Shown here piece by piece: positions 23,535 to 33,793 of a DNA stretch of 64,000 nt. The stretch comes from Deroplatys truncata (taxonomy: Eukaryota; Arthropoda; Insecta; Mantodea; Mantidae). Position numbers and translations under genes: made by a program. Each line of letters starts with the position of its first letter. The first letter of the stretch is position 1. The stretch is taken from contig CM060975.1 of assembly GCA_030765065.1 (NCBI GenBank), forward strand, positions 263,261,816 through 263,325,815, in the 5' to 3' direction. The notes under the pieces are model-generated. The model searched no databases. It was given only the letters and a program-made list of their open reading frames with translations, and had not been told where the DNA came from.

Positions 23535-23830
23535 GAGTGATACGGATCTTTCAAACTAACAGGCCACGGTAACAGACACAACTGCAGCTATTGGTATACC
23601 GAGAACCAATTGAATTGTCTTTGAGAAGCAGTTAAATCAACGTGATACTATTGTTTGGGGTGGAATCTCATGTCGCGAAGTTATTGAGCCTTGCTTTTTT
23701 AATGGCAGTGTCACTGGTCTGAAGTGCTTGGCAATGTTAACTACCTGTGTCATTTTAGGGCTGCAAATGAACGACGATAATTTCAACGTACTTCAACAGG
23801 TTATTTAGAGAAAGGAGAATAGTGTAAATA
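23535..23830 (+). pseudogene. Tc1-like (HTH_DUF4817-type) transposase, internal relic
   Basis: Frame-broken coding remnant. AGTGATACGGATCTTTC gives the SD of the usual SDEA catalytic motif. LTGHGNRHNCSYWYTENQ then matches the GHVNRHNCRYWGTEN-type block, and TIVWGGISCREVIEPCFFNG matches the VWGGIS...GPFFFEG block of these transposases. The following DDNFNVLQQ corresponds to the region just before the second catalytic Asp, which is lost. No inverted-repeat ends were found. Confidence 0.75.
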
Positions 23831-24011
23831 TATTACAAAATCAAAAGATGAAATATGAACAAAGGCTATTAAATTGGCTAATATAATCATGGTAATAAAT
23901 TTATTTGGGAGAATAGGAAGGAAAGAGAAATTTTAAAATGCATACAGTAAATACGTACGTATATAACATAGAGGGAAAGAAGACATTAAATATGTAATTA
24001 TAAGTTGTGTT

Positions 24012-24668
24012 ATATGGGGTGAACCATTTAATTTGAGACTGTACAATATATCCAAAACTAAGCATTGTAGAAAGAAATGTCTTGAATAAAAGTTGCTTGA
24101 TATTATGAGGAAAAGTAATGCCGTTAGTCTGTTTTGTTTGGAGGACGTTGTAATGGTCATTTTAGAGTAAATTTAACTTTTATAAATGAAAACCTACATT
24201 TTTTATGTTTTCTTCTATTAGAAAATCGTTTATAAAATGCTGTTTATTTTGTAATGAGGAATAAGGAAACAAAATAAAAAAAATGTTGGTTCCCAATTAC
24301 GAAACACAACTTGACCATCAAATGACCAACCATGGATGGTCCAACCATTCATTACGCTCTTCAAACACAGCCATACAGAATTTTCGTTGCTATTTATGTT
24401 GGTGTAAGAATAATTGTAAAGTGCTCTATTACAAATTTTGTTTAGTTTTTTATGAGGGGTGAGAAAACAACATAAAAAAGGTAGGTTCCTATTTTAAAGA
24501 ACTCAATTGTTCCTAAAATGATCATCACAAAGGCCACCAAATAAAATACGACTGATGGCATTTACTTTCTCCCATAATAACAAGCAACTTTTATTCAAAA
24601 CATTTATTTCTACAATGCTTAGTTTTGTAGATTTGTAGAGTCTCATCTAAAATGGTCCACCCTGTATA
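24012..24668. mobile_element. Foldback MITE with ~240-bp inverted arms
   Basis: Arms at 24012-24300 (GGGGTGAACCATTTAATTTG, then AAAACTAAGCATTGTAGAAA) and 24435-24668 are inverted copies of each other; the right end in complement reads TATACAGGGTGGACCAT. Both arms contain GAATAAAAGTTGCTTG. The centre is AT-rich and non-coding, with a partial direct repeat (AACAAAATAAAAAAAATG / ACAACATAAAAAAGG). A half copy lies at 29846-30035. Confidence 0.85.
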
Positions 24669-24669
24669 A

Positions 24670-26360
24670 CAAAACTCATTCGTGAATTTAATGCAAATAA
24701 TATTAACAATAAACATTGCATGCTCATTACTAAAACAAAACAGATTATAATAAAAAATAAAAGAATAGAAAGCTATTGCATTGGTTACCAGTACAGGTAG
24801 GTTAACGCCGGGAACCTGCGGTATTATTTAGGAGTGTATTGTAGAAATATTATTAGGGTTATAGTTATAGCTGCTTATCAGCTACAAATGCTTACTGGAT
24901 ACAGGAAAAAGGATTCATTTTATTAGATTTGTGATTAATAATGAAGTTGAATTAGTAAATTTATGGAAAATATAATATAAAGTTTTTAAGTAATATGAAA
25001 TATAAGTTAATCATTTTAATTAATTAATTGGGAAATGTTTGATTTTGTTTCTTTTGTCTTGATTTTAAATTTATTTAAGTTGAGGTATAAGTATTTTATT
25101 TTATTTCATTTTACTTTATATTTTATTGTATACTTTATAAAACTTTTACTTTATTAACGTCATAATGGGTTCATATGATTTTAGTAATATAAGCATTAGT
25201 TATTAGTATTAGTTTTAAGTATTCTGTACAATAATAATGTAGAAATGCATTCACAATGCTTAAATAAATAATAGAAATTTGGGATACGTACCCTGGTATA
25301 GGCAACTAGTTGCCAGGATAATGTATTGCAGATTTATTTTATTTGTAGCTTCAACATGATGGCGCTCCACCATATTATTCATTATCAGTGCGCAGTTATG
25401 TTGATGACTTTTTATGGTAAAATTATTGGAAGGTGAGAGCCAGTAGATTTGCCACCTAGATCTTACACCTTACACCGACGGATTATTTGTTTTGGAGCTA
25501 TATTAAATCAAGTTTGTAGTACAAAACCTTAAAACACCTGAGAACTTGATGCAGTATTCCTTTGTTACCTCCCCAGAACCGCTCCTGGATGTGCTTTACT
25601 TCCATTATTCGCATGAGCGCTTCTCCACTGGACCGCGAACTGTAATAGACCCACAGGTTTAGACAGTCTTTTGAGATATCTGCGGGGAGGCGCGGATGAG
25701 GAATGCGGGAGGGAATCCAAATTGCACTCCAGAGAAAACGCCGAGAAAAACGGCAAAGGAAGGCAGAATTGAAATGGAGAACAAACCACCCGGAATTCCT
25801 GCATAAAAACATGATGTGCACCATTTGTTTTAGTGCCAACATTTGTAGACGTAACTATTTCACTTTTGTTAATATTGCATGGATGAACAGTTTCGGAAGC
25901 TGCCGGTGAATATATGTGCAGTTGTAGAATATGTAAAACACCTAATTCCATTGGGAAAGATGAATAAAACCTATACCGCAAACTTCCTGTAATACTTCAG
26001 TGGCATCGCTCTCTCACCCTCCTCCCTCCTTTGCTTCCCTCTTTTTCATCTTTTCTTAGCTGAAGGCATAGTGCTGTAAGGCAGTAAGGTATATGAAAAT
26101 AAGTCAACGTAGTTGCTGCTGTACAACAAACATATTTGGTTTATTTTTGGCACTATGTATTTCATATATGAAGGCTACAAAGGAAAAACAATCAGACCGT
26201 TTTTCACTAAAATTGAGTTATATTATTATTCTTGGCATAGTATACTACTTTTCAAAATGTCAATTCTTGGAAAGATCACTCATAGTCCACGTAAAATTGA
26301 CTTCAAAGTAGTGTGCAATGGAAGATCAATCGAAGTCGCATGGTTGTATGTTAAATCAAT
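24670..26360. other. No gene seen
   Basis: Very AT-rich to about 25.5 kb. Overlapping frames at 25498-25981 on the minus strand and 25703-25909 on the plus strand are mutually exclusive and carry no domain. Nothing further is supported. Confidence 0.5.
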
Positions 26361-26366
26361 CACACC

Positions 26367-26880
26367 CAGCGATGTGGCGCAGGCGCTAGCGCGTGTAATT
26401 CGCAATCGGAAGGTCTTGGTCTCCATTCCATTGCCGACCTTCCTGACCCAGTCGCTAGGCGAATGTTGGGAAGATTAATCACACCCCCCGAATTCCCTGT
26501 CCCTCCATTTCACCTCCTTTCTCATTTCGCTTCACCTCCCATCTACTTGGTTGTTTCAAGGTTGCAAGTGTTGGCGTTGCATGGTAGGGGAAAAGGATGC
26601 TCTCTGTACAACTTCGTGCTCCGAAATGGGGGCGGTCACCGAGTCCCGGGCCCTCTAGTAGGATGTGTAAGTCTGCAGGGGGGCGGTTGTACTAGCTGCC
26701 ATTGGGGAGTTTCAACCTGGAAAATGTAGGGACCTTGCCCTCTACTCTGCCGTGTCTCCATATCCAGCCGCGTTCTCTCAACTCACTCTCTCTCCTGGGG
26801 GCGCCCCGTTAGGGGCCTAGGTAGAAAAGATGTCCTTAGGTCGAGGTGCTAAATTCCCCTCCTCTCCTGGTCATACGTCA
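26367..26880 (+). mobile_element. tRNA-headed SINE (family S4-related)
   Basis: The head GCGATGTGGCGCAGGCGCTA (A box) is followed by CCGACCTTCCTGACCCAGTC, GCTAGGCGAATGTTGGGAAG, GAATTCCCTGTCCCTCCATT, TTGCATGGTAGGGGAAAAGG and a GC-rich 3' part with GGGGGCGCCCCGTTAGGGGC. It is closer to the 41.2-kb copy than to the 7-8 kb pair, so S4 has at least two subfamilies. Confidence 0.8.
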
Positions 26881-27538
26881 TAAATCAGATTCCCCCAGTT
26901 ATACACATGGAATCTTACAATACAGCTGGTATTCCGTTTTCAATGATGGTACCCCTGAATTTTAATTGAAAAGGTACAACAATGTATTAATTTGTTGAGC
27001 AATACAGTATTGTATTGCAGTTTGATGTTGTAAATCAGTAGTAGTGACAACAGTGACGAAAACACTAATATGGTGAACAATAAAATACCAAAAAAAACCA
27101 GCGCAAACATGGAAGAATGAAGATTTTGAACTTTAAAGAGGAAAAGTTTTCACAGTAAGACACAAATAAAAGTGATATTGCAATAATAACTTATTATACA
27201 AACAATGTTTGTTACAATTTCATATTTATAATTTACTTTCTTTGTAAGAGCGTTTATCACTTTTGTTTTAAATTTAGTCATAATGAGAAATGTCTGACTG
27301 GCTGTTTTTCCCTGGAGTCTTTATATAATAATTTCAAACACATCAATAATACCCTGCCAAACTGATGATTCATACCGCATAAAGTCTGGATACTTCTCTT
27401 GCCGATTAAGACAACGCCGTTTGGGTGTCAATGGTGACTTAAATCGACTTTGTCGTTTTCACCCATGTTTACATCAGCCTTTTAATGTCTTGCACTTTAG
27501 ATTTGCAGGAAGTCATAGCTTTTTGATGTGTTGCATTC

Positions 27539-28487
27539 TGAGGCAGTATACAATATATAAATTCAATAACAGCCCGCCTTAAAGCATTATGTGTATGTAA
27601 CAATATATAAAAAGTGTATATTACAGTCATTGTATATGTTTATATTATTGTATACATGTTCAGTAATGTTATGTGAATGTATTACGTAATTTAATAATGT
27701 AGGAGCTGTGAGAAATAGGTCAAAAGTTGCTAACAATGAGGTAACCTTGAGACAATAATGAATTAGAAAGTAATACCACCACTGGTGATTCTTGGAAGCA
27801 ATATTGTAATTTTTGTGACAGTTTATAAAATAGCCAATCAACAACCAGAAAAAGCTTTAGTCAAATGAACGTATTCTTTTGGACTAGGATTAGCCAATCA
27901 GAAAATGAAATAGGGCAAATTGTACAAATTTATACGGTAGAAATCAGTTCAGTTGCTTGTAGACAGCGCTCATAACTGGACGCGTTGCTTGTAGACATTA
28001 TTCCTAACCGGACGCGAGATGCGTCCTCGAGAAATTTAATACGTATTCGTGAGAGACGAAAATAGTTTACGTGTTAAAAGGTGCAAGTATTAATAAAAGA
28101 ATCTCACAGCTCTCTATATCAGTGAAGTGTTATTTAAATCGTTTCAAGAATTAATAAATATTAGTGAATGAAACATTATAATCTGTGTAAGCCTACATTC
28201 TTCAGCCGCACCACGCCTTGCAAAGAAATCCATGTCTCTAACAATAATACTAACGCAGACGAGGCAAACATAAATATATAATATTTAAATAAACAGTCAA
28301 AATTACAAAGTTAATATTTTTAAACACATTTTTTGGGGCAAAGGCCACCGGAAAGTAAATTTGGGACGAAGGCTGCCGGATTACATACATGCGGTTGCAA
28401 CTACTTCAAGTTCGGCTCCCCAACAGTTGAACTACAATACAACTCATACTTCAAATTGGCTTTCTATACGTGAAGCAACAACCTACT
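27539..28487 (+). mobile_element. LTR plus leader unit (L1)
   Basis: Starts TGAGGCAGTA, the exact start shared with units L2 (49958) and L3 (51797). Shared blocks follow: AACAGCCCGCC, AATAATGTAGGAGC, AACAATGAGGTAACCTTGAG, two inverted-CCAAT boxes in TAGCCAATCA, GATGCGTCCTCGAGAAAT with a TATA-like ATTTAATACG, and AAAAGAATCTCACAGCTCTC. After the LTR part it has a leader with GGGGCAAAGGCCACCGG and CTACTTCAAGTTCGGC, resembling the repeated primer-site region of insect LTR elements. No gag/pol is present. The LTR nature is inferred from promoter-like content and the fixed start. Confidence 0.65.
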
Positions 28488-28630
28488 TCAATTCACATAA
28501 CTTTCTCTACTCATTTTTCTACAACCTATTCTTACCAAGGTTTATTTATCTAGCTATTCTTAATCCAGATAACCATTCAATTCACATTTACACATTTCGT
28601 TGTAGGATACAGTATATTGGTCAGAAGAAG
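28488..28630 (+). repeat. Family-H repeat, short 5' fragment (copy 6)
   Basis: TTCACATAACTTTCTCTACT begins like the family-H 5' end. TAATCCAGATAACCATTCAA and TTTCGTTGTAGGATACAG match the next family blocks weakly. It directly abuts the LTR/leader unit L1. Confidence 0.5.
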
Positions 28631-28639
28631 AAGAGCATA

Positions 28640-29845
28640 AATATCTGCCTTTTGTGGTATCTTTCGTTACAAATGAAAATTAAGGATTTATGTTTCATTT
28701 CATGCGAAAATACACATTTTCTTTTCTACTTCCCTTCCTTTGTTTTGGATATCTATGCAGTTTATTTGGACATTTTGAATCCACCGGTTCTTCAATGGAA
28801 TGCTTTTAATCGGTATCAGTGAGAGCTTGTTCAGGAAGATAGGGAAGAAGCGTGTATGTGAGCGGAGAGGGAAAAATAGCGAATAATGTGGTCGCCTTAG
28901 AAGACATCCATCATTCCATAGAGAGCACGGGTTATGCCTGTGCCACTGGGTATAGCAGCGGAACTAACATGAAAGATGTATATTTATAGGTGTGGGGATA
29001 CTGCAAGTGTTTGGCAATTCGAAATGGGGCGACCGGCCCGATGTTGTTTTAAAACCAACATATTCTTTGCCTACCTCACACTCTTTACGGTATAAATTTC
29101 TAGCGTAAGGAAATAAAACTGTCTGTGGGTTTCTGTTTTACCAGGGTTGTACGTTCTTTTGTGATGCGCATAAATTAAGGACATTCCAATGAAAAGCAGT
29201 CGAGGTCTTACTTACCGGATTCTTCAGCTGTTCTAAAAACGGCTATTTCACGGATTTTCAAGATTAAGGAGAGATTGCACAGTTTATGACTACAGTGCTA
29301 AATTTCAAGATTATGTGCTCATTTTTGTCACAAAAAGGCAGTAATAACAAGAAAAATGTTATCCGCAGTATCTCGCAATCTTTTTATCGATAAGTTAACC
29401 CAATTTAATTGAATCATTTCACAAACAAAACGTAATAATTTGTGAATACCGACTATTGGGATAATATAGTGTCAAAAATAGTTATACCACCTTAAAGTAG
29501 AAGTTATAATGTAGAGACGAATTTAACTACGTAGCGTTTAAAGTAAGCAGTAGAAATGAGAACATGCCTAACCTTAAACAAGAGAATCTAAGAAAAGAAA
29601 AACAAAAGAGTGTTTTAAACTAAATGAAACTCAGTTTTTATTGAGACTGGTGGAATAAACGTTAACCTTAAGCAGTGCTACAATTAACCAGTGAACTCGA
29701 TTGACTTCTATAAATGTTCATAAAACAAAAGCTAGGGAAATTATAGAATCAAAGGTATATACTTTTAGCCAAAACTTGTTAGCAATGACAAACCTATTTG
29801 TGCTCGTGATAGTTTCACATCAATTTAAATGAGATTCGTATTTTA
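28640..29845. other. No gene seen
   Basis: AT-rich sequence with no repeat shared elsewhere in the window and no coding signal. Confidence 0.5.
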
Positions 29846-30035
29846 CAAGGGTGGACCATTTATGTTGAGACTGTACAATATTTCCAAAACTAAGCGTTGC
29901 AGAAAGAAATGTCTTAAATAAAAATTGCTTGATATTATGGTGGAAAGTAAATGTCATTAGTCGTGTTTTATTTGGAGGACGTTGTGATGGTCATTATAGG
30001 GTCAATTTAATTTTTTTTAAATGGGAACCTACAAT
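29846..30035 (+). mobile_element. Half copy of the foldback MITE
   Basis: CAAGGGTGGACCATTTATGT, AAAACTAAGCGTTGCAGAAA and AAATTGCTTGATATTATGG match the arm of 24012-24668. The opposite arm is missing. GC-rich sequence (30035-30150, CCGCCCCCTTTCCCC...) follows directly and is not part of it. Confidence 0.8.
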
Positions 30036-30351
30036 TAGGGTCAAACCGCCCCCTTTCCCCTGCTCGGGGTTGACCAAAACTAGCTAGGGGGAGGTTCTCC
30101 GAAATAAAAACCGGTCCTCCAGAGAGGGAGTTATGCGCCGGGTTGTTTCCCTAACCATGTAAACCTTAAAAACCACATAAGCTTCACAGTGAAATGGTGA
30201 ACGACATTGCGTGAATGATAGAATTAGGAATTAAAATATAAGAGGGGAACGATATATGGTATCGGTGAAAGAAAGAGTACATAATTTTAGGAAAAAGTGG
30301 ACAGAACATCTGAAAATAATGGATTTTAACCGTATCCCTAAGAAAACAATA

Positions 30352-30838
30352 TACGGTTATTCAAAAAGAAGGAACAGACTTTAAATATTTATTTCTAATG
30401 AACAATAATAGATGGCGACACATGCGATACATCACTAAATAAAGAAAAGTTCCAAATTTTACTTTGTGTGTTCAAAATGAGCACCGTTTGTTATGCAGGA
30501 CTAGTGCTTTTCCGTTTACATACGCAACCATCTTCCGCGAAATTGTTGTATCAGTTGCAAATTTTTTATGACGAGGCGGCTCGTTGTTGAACTTGCAACG
30601 AAATGCACGCTGCAATGAAACAATGGATTCACTCTTTGCATATAACGATTTTTCCTGCGGCGTCGCCATTTTCTCGTAAACAAACACAGCGCCGCTGTAG
30701 ACACAGAATGGAACTAATAGGTGGGACTTAAAATGTTGAACTTTCCTCTATTCAATGATGTGTCATATGTGTCGCTATCTATTGTAGTTCATTAAAAATA
30801 AATGTTTAAAGTCTGTTCCTTCTTTTTGTAAAACCCTG
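30352..30838. mobile_element. Internally deleted Tc1-like element (MITE)
   Basis: Terminal inverted repeats of about 100 bp: left ATTCAAAAAGAAGGAACAGA, with its inverted match at the right end, then AATAGATGGCGACACATGCG against its partner AATAGATAGCGACACATATG. TA lies at both outer edges. Inside, the reverse strand (30472-30687) encodes the start of an HTH_DUF4817-type transposase: EKMATPQEKSLYAKSESIVS then LQRAFRCKFNNEPPRHKKF. The rest of the transposase is deleted. It is non-autonomous and derived from a longer parent. Confidence 0.85.
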
Positions 30839-30839
30839 T

Positions 30840-31130
30840 ATATAGATCAAAGCGAAGACGAGGCCAGGCGAGACCGAGGAAGTGCTGGAAAGAATCTCTG
30901 TGAAGTCGGAATAGGCTCAGAGACTAATACTTGAAATGAAGAAGGCCGAAATGTTTCATTTTAAATGAAATTACGGCATAATATGCCAAAATATGAAGAA
31001 GAAGAAGAATAGAGGTTAGACCGCAGGAAATAAATTGATTTCTATGGGTGGTTGTATACTGCCATTGTGCTCTTAAAATTTGTAAAATGAAAATGTATCG
31101 ATGTGTAGCTCTTCTCACCTGATACTAATA

Positions 31131-31171
<41 letters not shown>

Positions 31172-31800
31172 TAACAATAATTAATAATAATACTAAGAAG
31201 AAGAAATATAACTATTTAATTGTACACTTCATATGTTTATACACAAATTTTGTGTGTAATACTATTTTAGAGATCAACGATTACTGTATAATAAGACTAC
31301 AAGCGTCTCAAATTTGGGCACAACTGTTACTCTTCTTGTCCTGGAGGGAGATATACACATGAATTACAAACAGCCTGAGAGCTAATTGAATTGAACAGCG
31401 AGTGAGGTATGGTAGCACTGCTTTGTTTTCCGTGCTATGATTGGTTAATTTCCTTCAGCCGCAAATAGCAGCGGACATACTGTCGGTACATTCGCGCTTC
31501 CTGTCACTTGTTTTGGTCTAGTTTGTTGCGCCTGCACTAGACACCACAAGTGCAGTGTGGTCTACCAACTATTCCGAGCAGAGCAAACTAGTAATGTACA
31601 ATTCTGAAAAGCAAAAACAAACCGTCTGTTTACACAGCAGGATGTCAGTTTCTTGTATCTACGAAGAATTTATAAGGCCATAGTTGTGAAATAAAGTCAA
31701 CAAACCAGTATTTAGTTTGCTTTCTGTGACAGCAAGAAAACTGTTCCCTGAACTGCTTTTCTCACTTTTGGTATTGCATCTTAAAGCAATTTCATTTAAA
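30840..31800. other. No gene seen; (TAA)n microsatellite
   Basis: Contains a long (TAA)n tract at about 31128-31190. The GC-richer patch at 31400-31640 ends in an ATG (MYNSEKQKQTVCLHSRMSVS) that faintly recalls an HTH transposase start; it is too weak to call. Confidence 0.5.
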
Positions 31801-31803
31801 AAA

Positions 31804-32749
31804 AATCTGATGTGTTACACTCACATGACTTTCCCTACTCTTATACAAACTATTTATACAAACGCTTATTCTCCATCTACTTCATGTTAATGGAGATAAA
31901 CATTTGCAGAGTCTTTGTTATTGCTAATTTTCTTGTAGATGTAGGGGAATATACATTTACAAGGGCAATATAGAAATACAGTAGCCTTTAAGCACATACA
32001 TATCTCTTAATAGCTGGTTGCTAGGTGCAGCACTATTCCCTTCCCACAGATTAATACTCTTTGCATATCCAAGACAAAAAAATGAATAACGAATTCCCAT
32101 TTGAGAAAATAAGTACTGAAAAATTTAAGGGAATAACAACCAATATCTCGAAAATGGTTCACTCAACAGAAAAAATGTATATGACATAAATTGTGTATTT
32201 TAACGCGATCTACATTTTTGTGTAGTAAAATTTTGTCTATCTCTTATGGTTTACCAGTTATGCAAAAGTCGTTCACAATGAAGAATACTTTTGAAGACAT
32301 TCCCAGGAAATTCAAGATATACATTTTATTTGTCATAAAAATATCTTAAACATATGATATTTTAATCAAAATCGTCAGAGCCATTTTTGAGAAAATTAAA
32401 ATTTTCGAAAAATGTTCCATGTAAAGGGTACTCTGGGGTGGGGGAATTTTCTTGAAAACCTTCGTGTCGCATCCTTGGAAGATACTGAACCTAAATACCA
32501 AGTTTGGTGTTTATCCGACTGTTCATTTTTGAGTTATGCTGTTCACAGACAGACACACACACAGACAGACACAGACACACAGACAGACAGACAGACAGAC
32601 ACACAGACACACACACTGACATGTTTCCAAAAATGCTTTTTTTGGATTCAGGGGGTCTCAAAACATGTATTTCCGGTGAAATCTCGGTATCGAATTTTTG
32701 GGTGGAATACAATACTTCCCCTACTTACTATACGTAGTAGAGAAAGTAA
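31804..32749 (+). repeat. Family-H repeat, complete reference copy (copy 7)
   Basis: The best full copy, about 946 bp. The 5' end is AATCTGATGTGTTACACTCA, then CATGACTTTCCCTACTC. The 3' end is CCTACTTACTATACGTAGTA followed by GAGAAAGTAA. The 5' ACTTTC(C/T)CTACT and the 3' AGTAGAGAAAGT form the sub-terminal inverted repeat, and CTACT...AGTAG near the 3' end can form a small hairpin. The microsatellite slot (32546-32620) is an (ACAG)n/(AC)n mix lying between GCTGTTCACAGACA and CATGTTTCCAAAAATGC, the same two flanks as in every other copy. It is non-coding. The layout fits Helentron-derived non-autonomous elements (HINE/DINE); that assignment is inference. Confidence 0.92.
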
Positions 32750-32999
32750 TAAATTGTAGTTGCAGATTTAAGGTTAAAATAATAACCAAAGTAAAAGGAT
32801 TTAATCAGCGAAGATGCGAGGCGTGTGGTATGTACTTCGCTGCTACTCTTGATCTTGGGGAGAGTTCCTGGCTTGCTGGTGAGTTTTTCGATAAAACAGG
32901 CTACTTGATTCTGATCGCCCAGTGTTCTTTTAGTACTTTAAAGAGTATTGTTATTACTGCTGTTAAAGCGTTGGGGATCTTGGGGTGATTTTATCGGCT
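32750..32999. other. Spacer before the tandem repeat
   Basis: TTTAAGGTTAAAATAATAAC and a TTGGTAATAAC-type end near 33030 suggest very degraded tandem units may begin here. Confidence 0.35.
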
Positions 33000-33785
33000 A
33001 AATTGTTATTTGTTCAGTGGAATCTGTTGTTGGTAATAACTTTTAACATTAACTGGGTGTGGCCATGTTTGGGGAAAGCCGAATTGCACTTTAAAGGTTT
33101 GATATCTCACCCAAAGATTGAGTTTACAGGTTATGTATAATTGAAGTGCGGGCAGTAATTATTGACGCAAATTGACATTATAGCCTCAAGTATAATTTCT
33201 GTGACTTTGGTTATTTGTGAGATTACTTTCATTGTATGTCTGAGATTTTCACCGCAGATTATAGTTTAAAGTAGTGTTGCACCGGCCTCTAGTAATTTGT
33301 GGCATACTTTCTTTGCTATACATAACTGATAATTTAGTTGCAGATTAAAGTTACAGATTCATTCAGATTTGCAGTCACTGCCAGTAATTGCTGACACCAT
33401 TTAAGCTTGCAGTATCAAGGAAAATTTCAGTGGCATTGTGATTTATGGCATCGCTATCATTTATTGGTAGTCTGAGATTTTAGGCTACAGTTTAAGATTA
33501 CACTTTAAACTAGAGTTTCACGGGCCTCTAGTAATTTATTTTCTTCATTATACATAACTGATACTTTAGCCACACATTAAAGCCGCAGATTCATTCAGCT
33601 TTGCAGTGTCTGCCAGTAATTGTTGGCACAGTTCAAGTCTGTAGTATCAAGCACCATTTAGCGGTTTTAGTCATTTGTAGCGTTACATTATTTCACTGTG
33701 TGTCTGAGATCTCCGTCACAGATTTAGGTTACAATGTGGATCCAAAATTATAGATCCCATTGGTAATTGTTGGTATAAACTTGAT
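33000..33785. repeat. Tandem repeat, ~230-bp period, ~3.3 units
   Basis: CAGTAATT[G/A] recurs at 33153, 33382 and 33614 (spacing about 229-232). Each unit also carries GTCTGAGAT, GGCCTCTAGTAATTT, TACATAACTGATA, TTAAAG..(A)CAGATTCATTCAG and AGTATCAAG. The units differ by substitutions and small indels. No coding. The array ends 8 bases before the Tc1-like element. Confidence 0.88.
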
Positions 33786-33793
33786 TCCTTATA

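Noticed and set aside
32491..32759. Open frames of 73-115 codons with Gln/Thr/His/Asp- or Cys/Val/Ser/Leu-rich tracts over the 32.5-kb repeat
   Set aside because: They are translations of the microsatellite and flanks of family H; the same DNA is non-coding and frame-disrupted in the other copies.
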